Source of the DNA: Prosapia bicincta
Taxonomy: Eukaryota > Arthropoda > Insecta > Hemiptera > Cercopidae
NCBI GenBank assembly: GCA_036971475.1
Contig: JBAIZL010000006.1
Span: forward strand, 10,694,656-10,758,655
Direction: 5' to 3'
DNA length: 64,000 nt
The notes beneath the pieces were generated by a model. It saw nothing but the letters and a program-made list of their open reading frames with translations. It was not told where the DNA came from and did not search any database. How positions within the stretch are numbered: the first letter of the stretch is position 1; each line of letters begins with the position of its first letter. This document shows, piece by piece, positions 34,136 through 46,600 of this stretch. The position numbers and the translations under genes were made by a program.

Positions 34136-34383
34136 AAAACAACATAGGTTATTCAAATACAAGAATATTTATTAATTTATATCCAAAGCTTTTCGTTGGT
34201 AAACAGTACCAACATCATCAGGAATGAAAATTACAATTTTCATTTTTACATTGTAATTTTCATTCCTGATGATGTTGGTACTGTTTACCAACGAAAAGCT
34301 TTGGATATAAATTAATAAATATTCTTGTATTTGAATAACCTATGTTGTTTTAAATTCTTAAACAAGAAAACGTATTTCATATT

Positions 34384-34450
<67 letters not shown>

Positions 34451-37400
34451 ATAATTATGGAAGTATACCACAAGGTGATATATCATAATAGTTGTGAAGA
34501 ATTCTTTGGTAAAGAAATTGTTTTAACAATGTAATTGTATTTCAAGTTATATGTTTGCAACTTTTTTATAATTTATGAATGTCATATATTATTTATAAAT
34601 GTGCTCTTGCATTATTCAGGGTTGAAAGTTTAATGCGTGATTACTGTGAAATAGCTGAACAATATGGAGATTCACCTTTACCAGTAAGCATTAAACCTCG
34701 TCATGTTGTAGTTATTTTGAATCCAGTTGCTAACAAAAGGTAGGTTTAATATTCCATTAAAATCAATTATTGTATAGTGTAGGCAATATGTATAGGTTTT
34801 TTTTCATTGTAAAATTATTTACTGATAATTTTCCTATATATGATTAATGCCAAGATCTAAATATAAAATAATATTATTATTTCTTTCCTTCTTCAACTTT
34901 GTTATTATATAGATATTTATATTAACATACCTAGCACAATGTACAAACATTCTGTGGTAACAACTACTATCATTTGGACTATCATTTCAGAAGATGTATC
35001 CATTTGTCAACTCAGACTTCATCTGATCTCTTAGATTTTCAAGTGATATAATGGAGTTAGGCAAGCTTTAGTAGGTAGTTTTGGATATTTTTAATAAAGA
35101 AATTAACAACTTGCTAAACTTATATTAACTTGGTTTTAATAGCACTTAATTCCTTTAGATAACGATTACAGGTGGCCTTTTTTTAGACATATCCTAAATC
35201 AGACTGTATCCCATTTGAGTTATAGTCTGAAATGATAATGGGATACATCTCCTGAAAAAGGTGTCCTCAAAATGCCAGTTATTAAAGAAAATTAGCAGTT
35301 ATTTAGTTCAGTTTTAGTGTTAAAGATTAAGTTATGCAATTTTTTCAGAAAAGCGAAAAATGATTTTGATAAATTTTGTGCTCCAATCCTTCATCTATCA
35401 GGACTTACTGTAACTGTATTGCAAACAACGAAGGAAGGACATGCCAAAGAGTTGGTAAAAGACTTGCCCAAGGATGCCGACACTTTAATAATAGCAGGAG
35501 GTGATGGAACCCTGTCTGAGGTAACTTATGTAAAAATTGGATGCTAATATAATTTATTTTATTTTTTAAATATAATTTGTGTGCTTTTTATTTGTTTGAA
35601 ATTTATCTAGAATCCTGTGATTATATGAAGACACAAATTTCTTAAGAAGAAAATCTTTTTATGTATTGTTTAATGTAGTTTTTTTATATTAGAAATTTTT
35701 ATAAGATTTGTACTGTAAAATAAGTCTGTTTACTTATATTTTTAAGAGTTAGTTGATAAATAGCTTGCTAAAACGATTATCATAAAGTTTGAATAAATTA
35801 TTTTATTATTATTATGTTATACTGGCACCCCATAGAGGCTTCTCCTGCATTTGTTTAAAATCGTCACTTTATATGTTAATTTAATAAATTTAAAAACCAA
35901 TAATAATTGATAATGATTATGAAATGGGAATAGAAAGTTATAATAGGGTATTATTTATTAAATAAATGTATAACTGCTGTTTTTATTTTCATGATACAGT
36001 GATGTCAGATATTTATACAGATGTATAATATTATATTCTGTTGTTTTCATCATTCACACTTATCATGGTAATCTTAAAATATTTTTTAAAAAAATTGAAA
36101 AGTATTATGTAAATAGTATAGCTTTTATTAGTAACTTACTATTTAAAAATGCAAAATTTTCCTAATATTTTCAAAAATATTTTATTTAAAACTAAATGGT
36201 GAATATTTATATTTTATTTGATAATGATTAAAATTTATGTAGTTAATAAACATAATGATTTTAACAATACGCTTACTTTCTATTTAGAACTTCTATGTAA
36301 ACTATATTTGTTGTTTTCGTAGTCGGAGACAATATTACTAAATTTTTTAAAGAGCTGACTCTAGAAAAAGCTGAGTATCAATAATTCAATTAATATTGTC
36401 AGAGATTTACAATTCAAAGTTTATTATTATCAATATTTAATACAGATTTCAAATATACATATATATTGCATACAATTATTTGTAATTAATTTTTTAAAAA
36501 ATTAAAATTTGTACATGAGCAGAACAGTAGACATATATATATTATAACTTAACTTTTGTTATAAATTAATTTATTTTTAAATGTTGTTTATTTACCTTAC
36601 CTGTTAATGTCACACCTTCAGGTTTATAAAAGAATTAACAATCTTTAAACATCACTTGCATTTATTCTCTTCAATTAACTCTACACATTATTCCACATTT
36701 ATATTAGTATTGTGCAGTGACAGGATTGACATCTTAACTATAATTACATTGATAAAAGGTGGACTTCTGAGGCTTTAGATTTCTAATAGAATAACATTAA
36801 AAAAAACAGTATTAAAATTTTATTCTTGCTCTCGGGGTCGCTATTACGGGAACTTTGCTTTTAAATTAGAATTGGCGAAACTAGAATAATTTTTATAAAT
36901 TTTGATGAAATTAAAATTTGTTTTGAACTAAAAGATAGATGTCTGTTGGCTATACTTATATTCAAATAATACTTATTGTTCTGAAGAGTCCCTGGAATCC
37001 TGGCTTTGTTCACTTCAGCGCTTACACTTGGCACACAAAAAAAACTTACTTTATATTTAAAAAAAACTTTTACGTTGCACTTTTAAAAATTACTTATACA
37101 AAAAACTCCTTACTTCATTTAATCAATTTTTCCCTTTACAACACTTCTGTCCTGGTCCCCACCAATCTGCCTGCCTTTCTCTGAGACTCTCCTCAAAACA
37201 TCCTTTAAACTTCCGATCATTTAGTTTTTATTAAAAATCTAATCTCTCCCACTACCACCAATATGTTCTTTGTAAGTTTCCCACAGTTCTACAATTAGCT
37301 AAACCTAACGGTACACGGTTATTTTCCCATGGCTATATTGGCCGCTGGATTTCCCGTCTTAACAAGCTTTGGACCTTCTATTATCAATTTGCCGGACTCA

Positions 37401-37552
37401 ACTTATAGCTTTCCTGGAAAGGATAATGACATGGTACCTGCTTTATCCGCACTAGAAAAACTATTTGTGTCTTCCCTTGCTTAATTCTACAGGTGATTTA
37501 TTTTAGCAACTAACTGAATTTAATCTAAAGCCTCATACTTTATGTTATAATA

Positions 37553-37615
<63 letters not shown>

Positions 37616-40600
37616 GTTAATATATTACTATTGTAGTAATTTTATCCACCATTAAGTGCAATGATTTTATCTTGAGTGATGAGGCGCCTTTCGGTCACTT
37701 GACCATTGTCGACAAGGTTCACATTTTCTAAACAAACGCCCAGGCAAGCCTTCTCCCACTACACCTTTTCTTGTGAACCTGACCAGGTTCATCCTCGAGA
37801 AGAACAACTTTCAGTTTGAGGGAAGGAACTACCTTCAAATAAAGGGAACAGCAATGGGCACCAGCGTACGCAAATCTGTACATGGGATTGTTGGAAGAAA
37901 GTTTTCTAAAGACACAAACACACCAGCCATTATGTTGGTATAGATATATAGATGACATCTTCCTAATTTGGACACAGGGTGCTTCAACACTTGAGGCATT
38001 TTTAGACAGCCTGACACAATTCTCCACACTTCAATTTACGTGGGAGAAATCTACATCAGCCATTACCTTTTTGGATGTAGAGGTAACACTCCAGAATGGA
38101 AATATCAACACAGGAATTCACATCAAACCGACAAACCACCTATAATATCTCCATTTCGACAGCAACCACCCAATAAACATAAAACGATCCATTCCATACA
38201 GTCAAGCAATCAGGGGTAAGAGAATCTGTTCGAATGATAGGGAATTGGAAGATTTTAATAGAAAGATATCAACAGCCTTCCAGAGAAGAGGATACCCAAA
38301 AAAACTCATTGAAAACCAAATTCATTCAGCACAATCCTCGGTTCACCATAAACCACAAACAGAACAAAATAAACTGTCTTTAATAACAGACTACCATCCT
38401 GGTCTACATAAACTCAACAAGATATTGAGAGATGGCTTCAAAATTCTTCAAGCTTCCGTCCACACCAAAAATCTTTTCACCGATCCACCGCAAATTTGGT
38501 ACAAGCAACCTCCCAACTTGAAAAACATCCTAGTATATCCTAAACTACCAGACCCTGATGCAGAGAAACTACACAAACTTCCTCATGGCTCCTTCCCATG
38601 CAATAAACCTAGATGCAAGACGTGTCCAATACACCCCTCAGCAAATAGTTTCAACAGCCAAACAACAAAAATGGTCTTCAAAATACAGGGTCATCATAAT
38701 TGTACATAGAAAAATGTCATATACCAGCTACAATGTAAACTTTGCTCAGCACAGTACATAGGCCTGACCACGGATGGTCTGAATATCAGAATGAATGGCC
38801 ACAGACATGATGTTAAAATTATGAATATGGATAGACCAACAGCTCAACATGCTGCGAGTCACAACATCACAACTTTTGATGACGGCTATACCACAAAAAT
38901 AATTAAATCACTCCCCCCTGATTGCAAATCCCTCAGAACTGAGAAGGTGGGAACTGTCATACCAGTGGTATACCAAGTCCAGAGAATCCCCTAACCTCAA
39001 CATCAGGTAAATCCATTTTTTTCCAAATAGCCTTATCTCTTTTCCCCTGACAGACTTATATAAACTATAATCACTCATATGCTCATGGAAACAATATATA
39101 TATCTTTAATCTGTGCATCTGTGACATCTGATTTCTACTCTACACAATCTGTGATTACAATTATTTTATTTCATTCTCTCATATTTCTTTTTGTGTTTTC
39201 TCTTCGATTGACAAAGACCACTGTGTGGTTGAAATATATCATTGTTTAAGTGCTTTTATGTGTTTCTATTTCAAGACTACAGAGTGGACTCTTACCAAGG
39301 TAAGTCTGTCAGTCTCCTAGTCCAAAAAATCTATATATATATATAAATTTACATAAGCCCTACCCCCCATGTATCTTAACATCTGGCGCTGGCCTATTTT
39401 CTCATAACAAGTTATAATAATTATAGACTTTTGGAATTTTTAGTCTTTAAATCAACATTTTGCAAAACCACTTTCTTAGTGTGTCTATATTATGAACTGT
39501 ATGTACATTGAAAATTTCCAATTTGTATCTTTCATAGTATCTACTCTAAGTTGATTCTTAGTCAGTCACTCTGGACAATATATAAATTATAATACACGCC
39601 CAGTATTTTAAAAGTTTAAAATTTTTAAGTAGGTGGACACAAGAAGCAAGAGTAGGCGTGCACCAATAGGAAGTGAGGTCTGGAAGTGGTGGAGGGCGTG
39701 GCTAACGGTATATAAAGACGAGCTCAAAATTTGGGCGACCAGTATTATTTAAGTTTTGAAAATGGAGTTAATTCGAAACGTGGCAACAGAAGAGAATATT
39801 GAAAAGTAAGGAATGGCAGAAAAATGTACTCAAACATATAATAAAACCCTTCTTATCCAAAATAATTGGGGCAGAACCATTTTAGATAAGCAATGGTAGG
39901 TGTTTTAAGATATATTTCTTCAAGTAAAATACATAAAATCTGTTTTACTGTAAATATTACAGTAGTTGTATTTTCTGGTAACTTTTCTCCTGTACCCCTC
40001 AGCACAGTTGTTTACCATATTGGTATATGAATCACGGCACAGGCCGATTTGGGCTGTTGGGTCATCAACCGCACTTTGTGGCGGGCGCTTCTGACGTATT
40101 TAAGGAAATTTTCTATACTTGGCCTAGCGTTTTGGTTAAGGGAAATTTGGATAAGAGGGGTTTTACTATACCTTTAAATTTAAGCAATTTGATTTAAACC
40201 GCATTTTTATTCTTATCTGGTAATCTTATTTGATGGATATAATCTGGTAACTTCAAGCTTATATTTTAAAAATAATTTTGTTTTAGGCGGTTACTGGATT
40301 AATGCGGGAATACAATGGAAAGTGCTTGTATAAAATTGGAGTCCTTCCACTAGGCAGAACAAACTCTGTAGCTTATGGTTTACTTGGAGAAGATTCTTTT
40401 CCAGTTAAATTGATGGCTGATGCAACAATGAATATTGTTAGAGGAGAAACAGAGCTTTTAGATGTATTACGCATTGATCCCCTAGAGGTATATAGAGAAT
40501 AAAAGTTTCTTTTTTATTGTTTGTAACTTCTTTTCATTTCAATTTGAATAATTGTGCTTTGTTTGGTGGTAAGTTGTGTCTGTGATGTTTGAGAGAGCAA

Positions 40601-43600
40601 ACTTCTTAAACTAAATTAGTTAAGAGGCATTCAATTAATTGAATTCATTGAAAGTTTTTCCTTTAAAATATCAACATAAAGCAATATGGCAACAAGGATG
40701 AAACTCAAAGGCATACTAAAATATTTTAAAGGTACTAAAGATTTCAGGTGAGTGATATAAAAATTCAAACTTGAATATTTGTTTATAACAATATTTTGAA
40801 GCATATCTTATACCTCAAATTGTAACTATTAGCCCTCATCTATCCCTTTCCTTCCATCTTGTGACAGTTGCACAGAGAACAAATATCCGAGGCTGCTGAT
40901 CTTATTTTATATAAGTGGGCTTACAGATAGTCATGATCCATAAGCATTTTGAATCTGGCAACAGCTTCCACTCTAGGTAGGCTATGTGGTATTAGCACTA
41001 TGTGCGCCAGGCCCTTCCATATCTTTAGCCGGTACTCTTTTTTTTTGGCTTTCCCTTGTTTTTTCATTGATAGTTGATTCAATCAGGCCTCTTGCTGTCG
41101 GTAGATATATAGTATAGTCAGGCGATGGCAAGGTGACACCTTTCTTCGCTAATTGGTCTGCGCGTTCATTTACCTCAATGGCAACATGGCTAGGGAGCCA
41201 TTGTAACAATGTAGCACCCTTCAATCATGCCTGACAGGGCCTTTCACCCTGTCATTGTTTGCACACATTTGATGGCGGTATTACTAGTTAGTGCGGCCTG
41301 TGAATCCTCGAAGAACACAACTTGTGCAGACTTGCTGGAGATTGAACAAAGTTTTTCGGCAGTTTGTACTATTGCATTATTTATTAAAACATTATGAGGC
41401 AAAATGTATTTTTTTGCATTCTTTAGTCAAGGTAAATAAATAACTTTATATCCATTTTAAAAATTCTTCTTCCTATAACTCTCACTTGGCTTACGCCATT
41501 CGAGATCTTGCCTCCCAATACAATCCAGGTATGTCTCTTCGTTGTTGTCATTCCTTACTTAGTCCACTGCAGACCAGGAGGTGATCTTTGTCTATAATAG
41601 ATGATTGGCATGCAGATGTTGTGCACCTCTTGGTTTCTAACTAAAAGTTGTTCTTTTTTTAAAACTACTAATCATATTCCTATGATTGAATTTAGAGTGA
41701 AGACAGTTCTGCAAAGCCAGTTTATGGACTGAGTGGTATAAAATGGGGCGCTTACAGAGACGTGGAAAGGAAACAAGACAAATATTGGTATTTTGGGCCG
41801 TTACGAGGCTATGCAGCAGTGCTTTTCAGTGGTTCGACCAAGGATAAAGTTAATGCACAGATTGCATACACACCTCCATGTTCTGGTTGTTCAAAGTGTT
41901 ATGCAAGTAGACCTGAGTTACAACCTCCTGAAGTGAAGAGGCAGTGGTGGAAGTATCTGATACCAACTGTTGGTAGAAGAAAAGGTTAGAGCAAATATTT
42001 TACATCTACTGTGATATAATATGTCATAAATATGCAAAATTATTAACTATATGTTGTTTATACAATATACATTACTACAAATATTGTATTGCTTCAATGT
42101 TATTATACCCTATGCGACAAAATAAACTACTGAAACAGTTGTAAGTTTTATTTACATAGGTTCACAAACTAATACAAGTAAAAACAAGCTAAATCGGTTA
42201 GATTCAGGTATAAACATGTTCTGTACCACCTTCATTCAATTTGAGGCAACACTAATACAGTTTTTCATTTTAATAAAGAGGGGTTGTTTTATGCTTGTTA
42301 TAAACATGGTTGTTTTTCCTGTTTTTGGATGATGGTGGTTGGTGGGTCATTATGGAAAATCTTCCCCTTTATCATTCCCCAGATGTAGGTGTCAGATCGG
42401 AGGAGTGGGATGGGTTAGTGTTTGTACTAAAGAAAATGAGGCAGTTGCCAGATGTTTCTTGAAATAAGCCATGTTGTCTAAGGCTGTGTGGCTGATTGTG
42501 CCATCTTGCTAGAACTATTGTGAACCAAAAGGCAAGTTTCAGCCACAACAAAATTCCTTGAGGTTTCCTATAAAGTGACCGAGAATGACTATATCTGAGA
42601 GAAGGCAACTACAGCTGATTCAGTTTTAGTACTGTTTATTTTGGTGCATATGGTACAATGTATAATAATTGTATTATCCAGTATAAAATGTTATTATACA
42701 TGGCAATAGTATAAAATTAAAAACCCCTTTTAGAAATAATCTTTTACTTTTTGAAAAATAATTCTTCATTATTGAGTCTTCTAATAGATCATACAAAGAT
42801 GGTTTCTCTGAGAGAAACCTATACCATTTGTCTCCACACATACTGGCCCTCTTAAAGTATGTAAAATAGATTAGCTTCAGCTATCTTATCATTTCAACAT
42901 TACATTCATATACACATTGACAATGTATATTTGGATCTACTGATATTTTAGCCAATTAAACTATATATAAAATAATAAATTACGGTCAGTCTTGTCTAGA
43001 AAATAACCTGGTTCGTCATCATAATATAGATACATAAATAGAAGAAATATAACTCTTATTGTATTTTAAAGGTATAGTTGTCCTCTATATATGAACTTGA
43101 AGAACAAACTGACGTTTTTTACTGATGTGGCCAACTTCAAAACTCGTCTATGATGAGTTTATTTTTGTGTTACATTCCATTAAAATAAAATGTTTATATT
43201 TTTGTATAAAATACAAATTATTTTTTGCCTTTGTTGGAGTTATGGTCTATGAAACTTATTCCTTGACATATTTTATCATGTATAATAATTTTACTTGATC
43301 AGTTGTTATTTTAACAATAATCTTTTATTATTAATTTTTTAAATATTTTTTAGCTACTGAACCTACTATAGATTACTCAAAAGTTATTAACGAAGAGTGT
43401 GGATTTATTTCTTTAAAACAGATTGACTCACTGGAGTTTAATCTTTCAACATCAAATATCAACCCAGACACTCAAGGAGTTAGACTATCAATAGGTGAGT
43501 ATTTTTAAATTAATATAAATTGGTTATCGATATAATTTCTATAATATACAAGTTATATCTTCAAAATCTATACAGAGCACAGTAATGTAATTATAATAAC

Positions 43601-46600
43601 TAAACCACAATAACCCTTGCTACAAATATTTAAATATCTGTAGCAAGGGTTATTGTTGTTTTATTAAGTTATAAATTAATTAAAACTCAGGATAATCTAT
43701 TAAGTAATTTATTTGTACTTAATTTATTCAAGTACAATATTCCATTATGACTGTAGTTTATGAGTTTCGACCTCAGTAGATAATAGAGTCATCTACTGAA
43801 ACAGCTGCAGTGGAGTCCCAGGTAATCCGAGTGTTCGTTTAATCCGAAACAGAAATTAGGATATTTTTAGCAATTAAAAAAACTAAGAAAAAACAGTTAA
43901 TAAGTGTATTATGAGCTCAAAATTACACTATGTTTCTAAGATAGCCAGTAAAATGAACAAAAAAAAACAATGTTATATGTAGTTCTAAACTATATAGGTT
44001 TAAAAAAGTCTTTTACATTTCTGTGCCAAAGAGAAGGAGACCTCTCTTTGAAGCAAAATTACACGAACGCCTCAGAAACAATTTATTCACCAGGGTCGAG
44101 GTTAATTATTTTTCTATGTAGTGCAGCGCTATATCAAATGCAGCTACAGCATCCGAGTGGGGGTACTCTCTGCTCGCTGTTGTCGTCTCCCTCACCTTAA
44201 TTCTCATCAGAGTTGTCTGGTTCTTTAAAAAACATTTCAACGATCTGCTGATTGTTTAAAACTTCATGATTGTTGTCATCCACAATCATTTGTATTTCCA
44301 TCCTCATAGCCAGGAATCTTTTGTGTCAGATATTGCATGAAAGAGGTTATATTGGGTGGTGGAAAACGGGCTATATATTTCCACAAACTAACTCGTCATG
44401 TGAAGTAACATTGTCTAGAAAAAATAAGGCACAATTTGGTAAACCATTTTCTTTACAAAATCAAGTAGCTTCGGGAACAAAGTGGGTATTAAAGCATCCC
44501 TTAAATAGTTGTGAGGTTATCAAAGCATTGTTGGAGTTTTTGTAGGTGACAGGTAAGGCATTTACATTTAGGTTCTTGAATCCCCTTGGTTTTGCTGCTT
44601 TAGCAATAACCATAAGAGGAAGTTTATGATTTTCTGCCCCATTGTTACAGACTAAAACCGTTAATTTTTCTTTGCTATTTTCAAACCTGCTGCATGTTTT
44701 ATTCTTCAACAGCCATACTTGTTTTTAACACGCCTTAAAGTTAATGCCAGTCTCATCTGCAAAATATATTTGCTGCAGTGAATAGTTCCCTGCTTTAATC
44801 CTTATTAACCCTCATTAGACAATAGCTGTTTCCCAGTAACGGAACACATGCTGTGACATTTCTTAAAACAATTAGACCAACCTGTGCTAGCAGAAAAAGA
44901 TATGTCTCCATTCAATCATTTTAGAGCTTTTTTTTTAATCAAGGGCCCACTAATTAGATACCTTTCTCTCTCTCTCTTAAACCAAACAAACATAGCACTG
45001 TCAAGCTTCTCCAGTGGTGTGGTTTTTGCTGTTTGGTGAGATTCAGTACACTTGCTTGTATTATATTTTTGACGTTTTAGGATACTCATTGGTTTTTTAG
45101 TACATTGTATTTAATAATTATTTTAATTTTATTAATAATTCTACTTAATCCGAAATAGGTCTGGTCCCAATCTTATCAGACTATCGGGACTCCACTGTAT
45201 TTATCATTAAAACAAAAAGTAAACTCAGTGTTTTGAAGTGTTGACATATTAATATATCTCGGTGTGTTTAAATTGAAAATTATTTTTTTGAGCTGTGCTT
45301 TGTTGTATTTAGTAAGACGTGTTTTTTATTGTGTGAAATTTGGCAGGACCTCCCAGTCAGAACTTCATACAATTTCTGCAAGAGGGTTGGAGTAGAATGA
45401 ATGGAAATAAAGGGCAAATTTTTGAGTCACTAGATGCCCAACAGATAGAAATATTGCCTGGTGATGAGCAGGTCTGTAATATTTAATCAACTCAATAGTT
45501 TACAAAATATAAGAATAACTTAATGAAAGAACTACTTAATGAAACAGCTGGTTTCATTTTACAGCCTTTCCTAACACATTCAGCATGGCGGCGATATTGG
45601 AGATCTCATCAAACTACTGTCTGTTTTTTTTTGTTAACTTCCACATATGGCGGCAGTGGAATCATTGAAAGGCTATGCGGGTTGCATAGCTTGTCGTTGC
45701 ATCTAATTATCGTGCCTATTGTTTTCATCTCAATAATTTTATTTCTACCATATACACGTTTATTGGGGACATTAAAACAGCGTATTAGACATTAAAATAT
45801 TGTTTTATTTATCGGGTCACAAAAAAAAAAAAATACAAATGATAAAATACTGTATGACAAATAATATAACTCAATAAAAAAAAAGAGAAAAAAAAGATAA
45901 TTTACATATAAATCTAAAGTACCTACTACTAAAATATACTAAATACTAAAATAAACCACTCAACTCGGAATGTTTGTTTCGTGTTTCAAAAAGCGATAGA
46001 ATTCGATAATGTAAACGCAGACATAGATAATGCATATGTCACGTCCGAGACTATTTATAGCAGAGATTAGCTGACATTTGTTTACTACAATCTTATGATG
46101 ACACATTAGGTTTTCGGACATCCAAGAATTTTGTCAATGACTCATATTTACAGTAGTCTGTTCTCTTCTCAAGTAGCTTCATTCACTGTAATAGGACAGT
46201 TATCGTTTATTCTTGCGTTAGTTCAGAAAGCTTAGTTTATTTTCATAATCGTTCTTTTACCAGATATTTTGCTGCTTTATGTGGTTAAAACTAAAAAGAA
46301 CATTAAAATATAAAAGTTAAACCAAATTAAATTTGTTCATAAAACTCCCTGAAGCATTATTTCAGTTGAAGCATGAAAAAGTTAACTTGGGATGGTCGGA
46401 TTTAAAAACTACTCAGCCACAATGTTCGCCAAACTCTTCTGACGTAAAAATCAAACCTTGATATAAACACTTATCGACACTAGAGAAGCTTTAATTAGAC
46501 CAGTGCGCTCGCTGCCTCAGAAGGGAAGCTGGGACTGCACCGGCACGCTCTCAGTGCCTCGTAAGGGTACCCAGAATGTGCCGGTATGCTAGCCATGCTG

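Noticed and set aside
34325..34534. ORF with a YIYIYI run, and similar ones at 49471-49845
   Set aside because: Produced by (AT)n microsatellites.
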